Shown: one piece after another, positions 10,421 through 21,603 of the stretch
How positions within the stretch are numbered: position 1 is the first letter of the stretch
Layout: each line of letters opens with the position of its first letter
NCBI GenBank assembly: GCA_951213105.1
Contig: OX578152.1
Coordinates: 102,517,455-102,581,454 of the forward strand
Reading direction: 5' to 3'
DNA from: Amaurobius ferox
Taxonomy: Eukaryota; Arthropoda; Arachnida; Araneae; Amaurobiidae
DNA: 64,000 nucleotides
Notes under the pieces: model-generated
The model's input: only the letters and a program-made list of their open reading frames with translations
Database searches by the model: none
What the model was told of the DNA's origin: nothing
Program-made: the position numbers and the translations under genes

Positions 10421-11390
10421 ATAAAACTTACATAATAAGACTTACATACGACTTACATAAAAATAGTATAAGCCTTACATAATAAGACTTACATAAATAT
10501 AGTATAAAATTAGTAAGTCCTATATAATACTTACATAAGACTTACATAAATATAGCATAAGACTTACACAAGACTTACATAGGTATAGTATAAGACTTAC
10601 ATAAGTATAGTATAAGACTTACATAAATATAGTGTAAGAGTTACATAAATATAGTATAAGACTTACATAAGACTTGCATAAATACAAGACTTACATAAGA
10701 CTTACTTAAATATAATATAAGACTTACATAACAAGACTTTATAAAACTTACTTAAATATAGTATAAGACTAGATATATATAGTATAAGACTTACATAGAA
10801 CTTGTATAAATATAGTATAATACTTACATAAGACTTATATAAAAATAGTATAAGCCTTACATAATAAGACTTAGTAAACCATACATAATACTTACATAAG
10901 ACATAAATATAGTATAAGACTTGTATAATAAGACTTTCACAAGATTTACATTAGACTTACATTAGTATAAGACTTACATAAGTATAGTGTGAGACATAAA
11001 TATAGTATAAGACTTACATAAGAACAAGACTTACATAAGACATAATATAAAATAAGACTTACATAACAAGACTTGTATAACACTTACTTAAATATTGTAT
11101 AAGACTAGATATATGTAGTAGTATAAGACTTACATAGAACTTGCATATAGTATAAGACTTACATAAATATATTATAAGACTTACATAGAACTTGTATAAA
11201 TATAGTACTATAATACTTACATCATCAGACTTACATAATATAGTATAAGACTTACTTAATAAGCCTTACATAAATATAGTATTAGACATGCATAAATATA
11301 GTACAAAACATACATAAATATAGTATAAGACATACATAAACATAGTATAAGACTTACATAATAAGACCTAATAAATATAGTATAAATATT
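10421..11390. repeat. Degenerate ~33-bp tandem repeat (ACTTACATAA family)
   Basis: About 950 bp composed of ACTTACATAAATATAGTATA followed by AG-type units, with shortened units (ATAAGACTTACATAAG) interspersed. Sub-blocks such as 'aactagatatatatagtataagacttacatagaacttg' occur at about 10770 and again at 11103, so longer blocks have also been copied. No coding potential. Confidence 0.9.
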
Positions 11391-11964
11391 CCTTGGATTC
11401 AGCCTCATTGCCTGAAAAAAAATATCAATATCCATATTGAGGTTCAGGTGACATTTAAGTTAGATGCATGTACTAAATTTTTCTCTTTTATATAGTAGAG
11501 AAATAACACTGGACTGCTCTAAATATACGAGTAGAAGGAAAAATCTGAATGGCTGAACGGATTGAGAGGCTGTTTGTTCACCCGGAGTTAGATGATTCGA
11601 TTCTCCGTTGAGAAATATTTTCTTGAGGCTTTCGAGCAACTTGACCTGGAAAGTTTAATGTAGTGAATAACTGGAATTTGAATATTTCTGAAATATGTTT
11701 TACCTAAGACCTTATGGTTTACGAGAGGGATTTCAATTTAGAGAAAGTTGCATCGAACGGGATGTTATCTTTTATACAAAGAAGCCATGGTAAGAAGATG
11801 ACGTACAAATAATATTGCGCTTCTATCTGAAATATGAGAAACTATATTGTAGCACCTACTTAAAACATCAAAAGAACCTAAATCGTCTCAGTATCTCAAT
11901 GCTTTTTACATCTTCTGGCTAATCGTAGATCGGTGGTACAATTGTATTTACTTCCATTGAAAGA
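11391..11964. other. Spacer, no supported feature
   Basis: No repeat or gene recognised. Composition is like that of the flanks. Confidence 0.4.
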
Positions 11965-12515
11965 AAGCCATGTAAAGAAATGTAAAGAAATGTACCTTCA
12001 TTGTAGGTCCACCATGTAAAGACTTGCATCATTTGTGGGATAATGCTTTGCATATGTAAATAATTGTATCACCATTCCTGTTCCATCATGTAAAGAAATA
12101 CATCATATTTTGGACAATCATTTACATATGCAAAGAATTATGTCATCATTGCTATTCTATGTAAAGAATTGTATCATAGGTGGAACAATTATTTACATAT
12201 GTAAATATCTGTACCACTATTCTTTTTCACCATATAAAGAATTACACTATAGGCGGTACAATTCTTTACATAAATGAAGAATTATACCACCATTGTTCTT
12301 CCCCCATATAAAGATTTGTACAATAGATGGTACAATTCGTTCCACATGAAAGAATTCTACCATCCTTGTTCTTTCACCATACAAATAATTATATCATAGG
12401 TGGTACAATCCTTTACAAGAATTTCTTCCACCATGTAAATTGAATTGTTGCACCATGTAAAGAATTGTACCATAGGCTGTTTAATTGTTTACAGATGTAA
12501 AGAATTGTGTTTTTT
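11965..12515. repeat. ~85-bp tandem repeat containing a dyad
   Basis: Six to seven diverged units built around GTAAAGAATTGTACCATAGG and TGGTACAATTCTTTACAT. These two halves are reverse complements, so each unit can form a hairpin of about 16 bp (clearest at about 12237-12274 and 12162-12200). A spacer resembling 'accaccattgttctttcacc' separates the dyads. Confidence 0.8.
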
Positions 12516-12955
12516 CTATAAAATTCCGAAGTATATGCATACTTCACAGTTTAACAGAAAACCTTCTTACAGCATACAGTTAGTTTAAATAGCAGTTTTG
12601 AGTATATTTTGAATGACTACATTACTCCATTTTCGAAAGTTCAATTTACATTTTTTGCACAATCGGTTCTGTTAGTGAATTCTTCTATCTTAAATCAGAT
12701 GTATTTTCAGACCAGACCGTTCTGACTAATAAGAAAATACCACATAATCATGAATTAAGTTTGGCAGAACTTCTAGCACAATTCTGCATGGGAAAAAATA
12801 GTTGGGCATAATTTTCCAATTTACGCAAAAGAAATATAGCATTCCGCTATTTATGTTCTCTAATAATATGGTTGATTCCTGTATTCTTTGCTTTATCGTT
12901 TATGATCTTTTCGACTTTATTTTGCATAGAGTAAATCATTTGATATGGAAAAATT
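12516..12955. other. Spacer, no supported feature
   Basis: AT-rich, with no identified element. The 76-codon open frame at 12802-13032 runs into the head of X3 and is not supported. Confidence 0.4.
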
Positions 12956-13080
12956 TTATGTGGACAGCACATGACATTTTTCTACAGAATCAGCTTCATT
13001 TTTTCTTTTATAATCCATTAAATTCAATTTAATTACAAAAAACTGACACGTAAACTTATTTGAAATTTTATCCATCCTGC

Positions 13081-13543
13081 AGTTTTAATATTTTCCATTA
13101 TTCATTTAATGTTGTCCATTTTGCAGTTTTAATATTTTCCATTATCCATTTAATGTTATCCATTTTCCAGTTTTAATATTTTCCATTATCCATTTAATGT
13201 TATCCATTTTGCAGTTTTAATATTTTCCATTATCCATTTAATGTTATCCCTTTTACAGTTTTAATATTTTCCATTATCCATTTTGCAGTTTTAATATTTT
13301 CCATTATCCATTTAACGTTATCCATTTTGCGATTTTAATATTTTCCATTATCCATTTAATGTTATCTATTTTGCAGTTTTAATATTTTCCATTATCCATT
13401 TAATGTTATCCCTTTTACAGTTTTAATATTTTCCATTATCCATTTAATGTTATCCATTTTACAGTTTTAATATTTTCCATTATATATTTAATGTTATCCA
13501 TTTTGCAGTTCTAATATTTGCCATTTTGCAGTTTTAAAATTAG
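13081..13543. repeat. 44-bp minisatellite inside X3
   Basis: About ten copies of AGTTTTAATATTTTCCATTA followed by TCCATTTAATGTTATCCATT and TTGC, with one ~30-bp short unit near 13270. The other X copies have a single related stretch at the same place (about 15893-15915, and 60323-60350: CCTTTTAATTCATCTTAG), so it was amplified within this copy. Confidence 0.9.
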
Positions 13544-13929
13544 AAAAACTTAAATATCTTGAAAACGATTTAACCTAAATTAGTGGGGGTTGGTCTTATT
13601 TTGCCCTAAAAAATTACGTATTAAACAACCATTTAAATAATACATCTCAAGATATATTGCTTTTATTTTTAATTTTTGTGGGCCAGTTCATGAAAAAATG
13701 CCGGTTCTATTTATACGAATCGAACCAACATCTAATCAGCACCAGAGTAACGTTTAGTGACTTGTCTACCAAATTCTATGAAATTTCGTTGAATAGGTTT
13801 AGAGCTAAATGGATACATACATTTCAGAGACACACAGACAGACACCTAAACAGATAGACAGACAGACAGTCATACATACAGACGCCACGCTAAGTATTCT
13901 GGATTCTTATTCCACAGTGCTCCAAACGT

Positions 13930-13974
13930 TGTTGTTGAGACCCATACCGTCCGATCTACCAGAATGGTGTAAGG
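13930..13974 (-). mobile_element. 45-bp SINE A 3'-end insertion
   Basis: Read on the minus strand it is the last 45 bp of SINE A (CCTTACACCATTCTGGTAGA, TCGGACGGTATGGGTCTCAA, CAACA). It is flanked by a perfect 16-bp duplication, ACAGTGCTCCAAACGT, at 13914-13929 and 13975-13990. The duplication proves an independent insertion despite the tiny size. Confidence 0.93.
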
Positions 13975-14114
13975 ACAGTGCTCCAAACGTCTAAATCTTT
14001 CGAGTCTAAATCCGAGTTCCAATTTTGATACGATTTCAATACTTTCCCTATACATTACCATGTATTGTAAGGAAAGTTTTAAAAAAGTGCATAGTTCAAA
14101 TGTTTTACTTTTTT

Positions 14115-14900
14115 AACACTTTCCAACATAGTTGAAAAGTGTTTATGACTTTGTTCACTCTGTCTGTCTGTCCGTTCGCGCGATAACTGCCGTAAAAATG
14201 ACTTTATCAAAATGAAATATTAGTATGTTGTTCAGACGATCCTTGGAACCTATGGGAATGTAAATGGATAACATCACCCAATTAGTTTTGGATTAAACCA
14301 GGGTTGAAAAAGTGAAATACATTGAACCCTATGGGACCTAATTTTTCAAACATTTTTTAAGCAAAGTTAAATTTCACAAATTACTTCGAAAATTTTAGGG
14401 AATATTCAAATTTTCCCATAAAATATATAAAATAAATTTCAGCAAAATATGTTCGGTAGTTTATTAAATAAAAATTAAAATAACAATTACACCCATATTA
14501 TATGAAGAGATCACGTGACCCGTTTCAAAATAAAATATTGCATTCACCTTTTCCCCAGTGTTAAAATCGTGATTTTTAAAGTTCTTTTAAATTCATATTT
14601 AGTGTAGCATCCGTCCTAAAACCGCTTTATTTTTGCGTAGTGTCTGTGGATATATATTTTGCGCCAACTCAATTACAATATTTTTGAGTTTAAATGATCA
14701 TCAAACTTTGATTATTTCTACAAAGAAACCGAATTTTAATGGATGCAGAATGTAAACAAGTGATTGTAAGATGAGTTGTATAATGAATTTTTTTCACGCA
14801 ACACTATTTAGCTCTGGAGTCTGGAATAACAGTGATATGAATGAAATATTTATTGCTTTTACATAGAGAGTCAGACGATTTATATTTCGATGACGTCATT
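14115..14900. mobile_element. Candidate hairpin-ended repeat, family Z
   Basis: It begins with a near-perfect palindrome at 14115-14143 (AACACTTTCCAAC/GTTGAAAAGTGTT), followed by a CTGTCTGTCTGTCCG run and a GCGATAACTGCCG block. The order resembles that at the 3' ends of families X and Y (hairpin, GTCT/CAGA microsatellite, GATAACTG). The far boundary is not visible. No coding capacity. Confidence 0.5.
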
Positions 14901-14968
14901 TAAATAAAGTTCAATTTTTCGATTAAGTTTGAAGTTTTCATATATAATGAATTATTGTAGTACTGTGA

Positions 14969-15197
14969 GTCGGCGCGGTGACCGAACGGTCGGCGAGCGT
15001 TTCCAAGCGATCGATCGGCCGCCGCATTGTGGTTTCCAGTCCCACGTAAGACATGGATGTTGTGTGATGTGGGGGCAGTGTGTTCCGCCCCCTCTGGTGC
15101 GCCTGGGGAAACGTCTTAGGACGGCGAAATGGTTTACAATTCCGGCCGAATATAGAGCGAATGACGAAGTCTAGTGCTTGGCCATTTGAAAAAAAAA
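14969..15197 (+). mobile_element. SINE family B, full copy with A tail and TSD
   Basis: A 229-bp, GC-richer unit. Its head GTCGGCGCGGTGACCGAACG and the GTGGTTTCCAGTCCCAC segment resemble the D-arm/A-box and B-box (GGTTCRANTCC) regions of a tRNA. The body includes ACATGGATGTTGTGTGATGT and the tail TTGGCCATTTGAAAAAAAAA. It is flanked by a 13-bp duplication with one mismatch, TGTAGTACTGTGA at 14956-14968 and TGTAGTACTGCGA at 15198-15210. A second copy on the minus strand lies at 52788-52990. Confidence 0.92.
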
Positions 15198-15210
15198 TGT
15201 AGTACTGCGA

Positions 15211-15760
15211 TAATTTAAAATATTTTAGCGCTGAATGTATAGCATTTTAGAGATGTTTAAATAAAATTGCATCTCAGTTGGGAAGTGTTTCATAATCAAT
15301 GCTTAATGCTTGATTGATCTTTCTTGCTTCATAATATACCTGGTGTTTTAAAAACATTGAGATTCAAGATGCATTTTTTCAGTTTGTAATCGCATACACA
15401 TAATGGTGCCAGTTAAATGTCGATTCTGGATGTATTCCGTGTATCTTAATCTGTTCGTGTCAGTCTGGGCATAACAGGAATTGTCTACAGAAGTGTCAGG
15501 TCCAGGTATTTAGTCGCAATAGTAGCGTCGCAATGTGAAAACCTTAACTTCATTCTGCAATTCCGACCAAAGTTGATTTGCGGTTTTCTTTGTAAAATAC
15601 TCTCTTTCGGAATTCATCGCTTTTCGTGGTGGAAATGGAATTGCAAGAAGCTTGTGAGAACTTGAAATACAAGGTGTTCTTGTAATTAAGGTCAGGATGT
15701 GTGATGGAGATCTACGGCTTGCGAGCATTTAAATGTAATCAGGAACGCATATCAAATATT
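15211..15760. other. Spacer, no supported feature
   Basis: No recognised element. The 72-codon minus-strand frame at 15510-15728 shows no domain and is not supported. Confidence 0.4.
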
Positions 15761-16519
15761 TGATGTGGGCAGCACATGACTTTCACTACAGGTTTAATTC
15801 ATTTTTTCTTTATTTCTTTAACAATTCATTAAATGAAGTTTTATTGCAAAAAATAAAACGCATACTTATTTGAAATTACACTGAATTTGACACTTTTAAT
15901 TCAATTTTCGTTTTCATTTGGTAACTGTACGTATTTTCAAAGGCGGTGTAGCAAATTTGAGGAAAAACTAAAAGAATTGAACGGCTTATCCTACAATAAT
16001 GGGGTTGGTCCTATTCTTTTTATCAAAATTTACATATAAAACAATCATAATTAATACTTTTTAGCATACATTGTCCTTTATTTTTGATTTTCATGATTTT
16101 TGCGGGCTATTTTAAAAGAAAGCAGGTTCTGTTTTTTCGAATCGTACCAAAATCTAATCAACACGGGAGTAATCCACATTTGACATATTTACCAAATTTT
16201 AAAAGATTTGGTTAATAAGCTTTTCAGTAGATACATACATTGCACAGTGGAGTAGATGCGTACATTGCACAGACAGACAGACAGACAGGCACACACACAC
16301 ACAGAACAGACACCGACCTCACTCTCCGGCCCTCCTTTTTGTTGCTCAAGTCTTCGGATGAGTCGGACGGCATGGGTCTTCAACACAGACCTCACGCTAA
16401 AAAAGATTTTTCGTGTTCTAGAGGTCCTAAAACGTGTAGATCCGTCGATAACTCGGGTGGCGATTTTCGACATGATGCCAATACTTCCCCTATACTTTAC
16501 CATGTATCGCAGGAAAAGT
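15761..16519 (+). mobile_element. Non-autonomous element, family X (copy X4)
   Basis: The most compact X copy, about 0.76 kb: head TGATGTGGGCAGCACATGAC; CAATTCATTAAATGAAGTTT; CGAATCGTACCAAAATCTAA; a (CAGA)n-(CA)n microsatellite at 16270-16303; CTCACGCTAAAAAAGATTTT; AACGTGTAGATCCGTCGATA; and the terminal hairpin at 16483-16519 (ACTTCCCCTATA.. /..GCAGGAAAAGT). It serves as the reference for insertions and minisatellites in the other copies. Open frames at 16189-16582 are shadows. Confidence 0.85.
16323..16387 (+). mobile_element. ~65-bp SINE A 3'-end unit (micro-unit m1)
   Basis: The insert contains GGCCCTCCTTTTTGTTGCTC, AAGTC, and GATGAGTCGGACGGCATGGG followed by TCTTCAAC. It shares its 5' boundary and central GTTGCTC..AAGTC block with the units at 34413-34467 and 61644-61701. 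The flanking duplication is short and imperfect: GACCTCAC at 16315-16322 and 16388-16395. Confidence 0.7.
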
Positions 16520-16629
16520 AAAACTCACATTTTAGTTAAACGTTATTTTATATTTTCCATACCTAAATGTATTAACTTGTAGGGAAAGTTATATATACGG
16601 CGATTAAATTCATTTAGATTCTTGAACAG

Positions 16630-17215
16630 GAATCAGCAATTTTTGTCGTGACTTCACTGTGTGTCTGTGTGTCACACTGCAGTATATGCACACTCTAGAA
16701 TATCTTATGTAGTCGCTTCCTTTACACTCCAGTGTCTCTAACTTACTGCCTAATGTTGCTGCATCTCATTGTCCAATGTTTGTGTGTTTTACCCTTTAAC
16801 GTCTGTGTATATTTTATCTTTTAATGTATCTAACCCTCCCCTCTCTCTCTCTGTATCTTACTCTCTATTGTCTGTGTATATCTGCATTTTAATGCATCTA
16901 ACTCAATATCTAATGCCGTTGCACCTGACATTATAATGCCCGTATAATTTACTTTCTGATATCTATAACTCACTCTCTAAAGTCAATCTTTTTCACTCTA
17001 TGTCTGAGTAACTTACTCTTTCTAACTCAGTCTTTATTGTCGATGCTTGTCATATTCTAATGCCTGTGTTTCTTACTCTTTAATAACTTCAACTTTCTCT
17101 CTAATTTCACTGCATCTCACATTCTAATGTTTCTGTGTCTTACTACATGTCTAAGTTTCTGTGTCATTCTAATGTTTCTGTGCCTCTATATTACACTCTC
17201 TAATGTCTCACACAT
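16630..17215. repeat. Degenerate pyrimidine-rich tandem repeat
   Basis: About 580 bp of weak, short repeats built on CTAATGTCTGTGTATCTTAC and TCTAACTCACTCTCTAATGT themes. The period is irregular. There is no open frame of note. Confidence 0.6.
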
Positions 17216-17513
17216 CAACAAAAATTGAATTAAAATAATAAATATAATTAAATGTATACATGCTTGTTTTATACGCAATTTTTGATGATTAAGCAAATAA
17301 AATTACTCTTCTCATGCTAGGATAGGTTGTCTCGAGAAATTATTATTATTTTATTTTTGCCACGTAATTTCTTTTTTAAAAAGCACCAAGTTCCATCCTC
17401 GAAATATAAATTCTTTTAAAACTGCAAATTCGATATAATTTGAAACAAGTATCCATTTCATGTATTACTTTGTGTCACCAAATTAAAAATACTGTTTTTG
17501 AAGGAAAGAAAAT

Positions 17514-18459
17514 AACCTAAGTCGGTAGGGAAATGTATAAGCTGAGCATATCTGATCCTTTTTATCATATTTATTGATTTTAAATCAGACATATTGCCTG
17601 TGCAGGCCGTATTGCCAATGCGTATTTGCCTGTGCAGATAATTTTGCCGAATAAAAATTTAGTAAGTTCAAGAATTAAATTTGGCATAACAAAAAATGGC
17701 GATAAAACTTTTCGCCCCGAATAAAAATGCAAGGCTGAGAAAAATGATTATGCATAATTTCTACATACGCTGAAAAGCAATATTGTGCTTCGCCATTTAG
17801 ATGCTGGAATGATACTGCTGTTGGTCATTTTTTAAATTTTCTTTATTTTGCTATGTTCAATTATAGTCAAGAAAGAATACATTATTTTGAATGAGAAAAT
17901 CTATCTTCAACACAGGACTTTTTCATAGATCGAAAAATTTACATATTGTGAAGAAACATAAGTTGATATGTTTAAAAATCGACATGGCTGTTGTCACCAA
18001 CTATAATTGAATGAAGTGTGTCTCCACTCCACCTTCTCATACCAGAAACCTTTTTAAATTGCTTGATTTTTTTGCAAATAAAATTGTGTTCGCTGGTCTA
18101 AATAACAATTATAACATGTTACACTTCATTTTAAAGGGCTTGGACAACAATAACTGAAGCTGTTAAATTTCGTGATCATTGAGCCATAAATAACCCTTTA
18201 ATAACAAAATTTGACATAATCATGTCAAATTTTGTCCTTTGCTGCCATTTAGAGAAAATATAATATTTCTTATACATTTCGAAGTTTTGGCTCGAATTAA
18301 AAAAACTGCTATCTAGTTCTAAAGTTTTTGTTAACAAACTCGGATATAAAGTGTGGTGTAAACCCATTAAAATTTGTGGCAGATATCGTGAACGCAATTA
18401 ATCGATTACTGACAGACGGATATCACTCTAAAAATTGTCAAAATGTTTTTAGGACGTCC
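17514..18459. repeat. Array unit, first, with R (split by Jockey insertion)
   Basis: The left edge of the array. The unit begins AAGTCGGTAGGGAAATGTAT and includes R on the minus strand from about 18000 (TTATAACATGTTACACTTCA, CAAATTTTGTCCTTTGCTGC, TTTGTGGCAGATATCGTGAA). It stops at GGACGTCC where the Jockey element enters, and continues at 23516. No feature was identified in 17220-17513 before it. Confidence 0.85.
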
Positions 18460-18472
18460 TAAAACATATATC

Positions 18473-18906
18473 TCAAGGATCTCAAGGACGGGGTTAGTGG
18501 AGTGCCCAGGAGAGGAAGAGTACCTCCCTTTAAACTCCAGACGAAAAGGAAAAGAGACAGAAAAAGGAAGTAGTAACAGGTGATTTAAGCAACTAAGAGA
18601 TGCTTGTGGGGGGAAGCGCGACCGAGGTCGTGCCCTTCCCCAAGTCTTCAGAAAACTGCGGTGTTGGGGCCCAAGCGGGTTCCCAACTGAGAAGAACAAA
18701 GCGGGGGATAGACGGGGGGCGCCCCAAGGGGCGCAGGGCCTTGAGCAAGAGAAGTGCCTAGTAGCAGAAGAGTTGTGAAAGCTTGCCAACGAAACGCGAG
18801 TTCCCAAAAGCTAGGGAGGGGTACAGCAAACTAGACTCTGCATCTACAGTAAGAGCACAAGAATAAGCTGGACGAGACCGCTTCTTGGGGCGGAAGAAGA
18901 TATCTC
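18473..18906 (-). other. Jockey 3' untranslated region and tandem-repeat tail
   Basis: The GC-rich sequence after the ORF2 stop. The terminal minus-strand sequence is CCGTCCTTGAGATCCTTGAG, two copies of a ~9-bp repeat joined directly to the TSD. Short tandem repeats instead of poly(A) are known in several Jockey/I-group elements. The open frames at 18406-18940 on the minus strand lie in this region and have no recognisable domain. Confidence 0.75.
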
Positions 18907-21586
18907 TCACCGATCGTGCAGGTAACGACCGGGGGCGCATGCGCTTTCCGGATTACCCGCCCGATAGTGGGGGATACTGTCCAACGTAGGGTTGTTTACG
19001 CTTCTCAGACCTCCGTGAAATTTGAGAGAAAGTTTTTTGATATGTTCCAAAAAAGGCCTAATTCTGAGGTCTCTGTGCAGGACTTCTAGCTGAACGTAGT
19101 TCGGCAGATTAGCAAACATGCGCAGTGCGTTATTCTGGATGACTTGAAGCTTCCTAAGGTGAGTCTCCGCTGCGGTGCCCCAAACAGGGGCTCCGTACGT
19201 CATAATGGGACGTATACAGGACTTGTATAGCAATAACTTAGTGCGGGTTGACAGGCGGCTATTTCTAGCCAAAAGGGGGTGAAGCAGGGCGAGTGAAGAC
19301 TTCACGTTCTTACTAATTTCGGAAATGTGAAGTTCCCACGATAATTTGGAATCAAGGTACACACCAAGGTACTTGTAACTATCTTGCCAGGGAATGGGCT
19401 GGTTATTGAGAATAAGATTAGTGGAAGGGGTTTGCCGGGGGGGGGGAAGGTGACAGCAGCACACTTGCTTACATTTACCTTGATTCGCCATTTGGTCAGC
19501 CATTGCGTCAGGTCATTCAGGTAACTTTGCAGAGTGTCGTGCACGACTTGTGTCTGTTTGTGATGTGTGAACAGGGCTGTGTCATCAGCATAGAGGCCAA
19601 GAGTGACACCGGGGGACTGCGGAAGATCGTTAATGTAAAGGTTGAACAGTTTGGGCCCAACAAGAGAACCTTGCGGGACCCCGCTGAGAACAATCCTGGG
19701 AGAGGAAAGTGCGTCGGAAACACGAACGGCAAAACTTCGACCAGTCAGATAAGAGTTCAAGAGATGGATTAGATTTGGAGGAAAAGAGCGTTTGATAAGT
19801 TTAAACAGGAGACCATGAATCCACACCTTATCAAACGCCTTTTGGAGATCAAGAAAAACTATGGAGGAGCACTCGCGCTTGCTACGCGCCTCATGGACGA
19901 GCTCCACGACCCGCAGCAACTGGTGCTGAGTGGAATGCTTCTTCCTGAACCCATATTGTTCAGGAATAACTATTTTCCTCAGGTCGCAGAACTCGTCCAG
20001 GCGACGCAGTATAACAAACTCGAAGAGCTTCGAGAGACCAGAGAGGAGAGAGATTGGACGGTAGTTGACCGGAAGAGAGGGATCAAGACCTGGCTTGGGG
20101 AGGGGGGCAACAATGGCCACCTTCCAAGCCCCAGGAAAGTAATTATGCCGGAGGAGAAGATTAAAGAGCTTGACGATGTAGTTGTACAGTAAAGAAGGCA
20201 AGTTCTTCAGCATCGTCGATGTGATACGATCCTTCCCAGGAGCCTTGTTTTTCTTAAGTTTTTTAATACGGGGCTGCAGTTCGTCGAAGGTGACATCTGT
20301 CAGTGTGTAAGGAATAGCTGTTGTGATGAACTGTTCAACCTTGGCGTCCACGATCGCAACCGTCCTAGGATCGATTACGTCGTGGTGTGGTTCAAACTGA
20401 CTTCTAAGACTGTCTGCAAGCAGCTCAGCCTTTTGTGTGTGAGAGGTTGCCCTGGAGTTGGGACCTTCAAGGGTCGGAATGTGTGTTTTGTGCCTACGAA
20501 AGCGTGAGGTTGCCCTCCAAATGGTGTTGTCATCAGTCGTTAGGGACTCAACATACGTGTTCCATCGTGCACTGGTGTAGGCTTTGATCCTAGATCTCAC
20601 CTGAGATCTGGCAAAGTTAAGCTCTCTCTTGATGGCAGGGTCTCTGCTGGCTTGCCAGTCTCTACGCAGAAGTTTGCGGACTTTGATCATCTCCCTGATG
20701 TCCTGAGGCAGTTTAAAATGATCCACCCTGTTGCTCTTGGGCCGAGAGGATGCAGAGTAGGCATCTCGGATCATTTTCTCAAGATTTCCCACCTCTGCAT
20801 CCAGTTGGTCCACAGTGTTGGCAACGGGGGGGGGGGGGGGGGAGCTCCTCGGCGAGGAGATCTTTGAACTTCTTCCAATTCGTGTGCAGTTTAGCAGGCT
20901 TGCTCAGGCAGAAGCTGTCCATTTCCAAGGTGTAAACGACGGGGAGATGATCAGATGGAAGTTCGTTGAAGGCCTCCATGCAATAGGTATAAGGCATGTT
21001 GCTGGTGACCGCAAAGTCAAGCACGTTATCACAGTGGGTGGGGTCACCTGGAGCAACAATCTCAAGGTTCCTCTCGTCGGCCCAGCGTTTAAGCCGGAGG
21101 CCGCGAGGGTTGGCGTGAGGGCAGTTCCAGGCAGGGTGCTTGGCATTGAAGTCACCAGTGACTATTACATGGGGCGAGATCTTGAAGAGAGACTGCAGGT
21201 CAGAGATGACAGAGTTGACTGTAGCTTTCGGTGGAAAATACCCCGACACATTGGTGATCACAGGATTATTAGGCAGGGCGAGTTGAACGATGGAAGCCTC
21301 TCCCTCCACCATGGGGGGGGAGGCGTGAGTGCGGAATGCCGCACCGAACGTAGATTGCTGTGCCACCTGCGGGGCGATTGCTAACTAGAGGCCTGTCGTC
21401 ATTGTATAAGTCATAGTTAGCAATCTTGCAAGACCTCCCTGGACTGTAGTGGGTCTCCTGGACCAAGAACAAATCTAAGTTATATGCTATACAAAAGTCC
21501 CTAGCTTCACTGATTTTACCTCTAAGTCCATTGGCATTCCAGATGCCAATGGTAAGATCCTTCAAGTTCCTAGCAAAAAAACCCAT
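18907..21586 (-). pseudogene. Jockey ORF2: APE endonuclease and reverse transcriptase (frameshifted)
   Basis: ORF2 starts at about 21586 with the endonuclease motif TIGIWNANGLRGK and LFLVQETHYSP. It changes frame at the G8 run 21313-21320 and continues with VTGDFNAKHPAWNC and ELPSDHLPVVY, completing the APE-type catalytic set. It changes frame again at the G17 run 20826-20842 and continues into the reverse transcriptase with VNYRPISLLSGLSKLFE, FLDLQKAFDKVW, SGVPQGSLVGPKLFNLY and the catalytic LYADDTALFT. A third change at the G10 run 19437-19446 leads to YKYLGVYLDSKLSWELHI and the C-terminal thumb-like region up to 18907. The endonuclease nicks target DNA and the RT primes from the nick. No RNase H domain is seen, as usual for the Jockey clade. 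Apart from the three homopolymer-linked shifts the coding sequence looks little damaged. Confidence 0.95.
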
Positions 21587-21603
21587 GGCCAGGGGGGGGG
21601 GGG

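Larger units (their letters stand above)
12956..14077 (+). mobile_element. Non-autonomous element, family X (copy X3)
   Basis: The head TTATGTGGACAGCACATGAC and the end hairpin ACTTTCCCTATACATTACCA / TGTATTGTAAGGAAAGT at 14041-14077 mark a complete copy. Internal landmarks shared with X4 and X5 include TCATTAAATT/TTTAATTAC, AATCTAATCAGCACCAGAGT, ACCAAATTCTATGAAATTTC and a CAGACAGACAGA microsatellite (13826-13875). It carries its own minisatellite (13081-13543) and a tiny SINE-derived insertion (13930-13974). Confidence 0.85.

Noticed and set aside
14969..15060. tRNA gene
   Set aside because: A- and B-box-like segments are present but there is no proper cloverleaf or acceptor stem; it is the head of a SINE with A tail and TSD.
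18406..18940. Proline/serine-rich minus-strand frames after Jockey ORF2
   Set aside because: They lie in the GC-rich 3' untranslated region of the element, and one runs into R beyond the TSD.
19503..20192. Plus-strand frames opposite the reverse transcriptase
   Set aside because: Antisense shadows of ORF2, whose minus-strand frame contains all the RT motifs.
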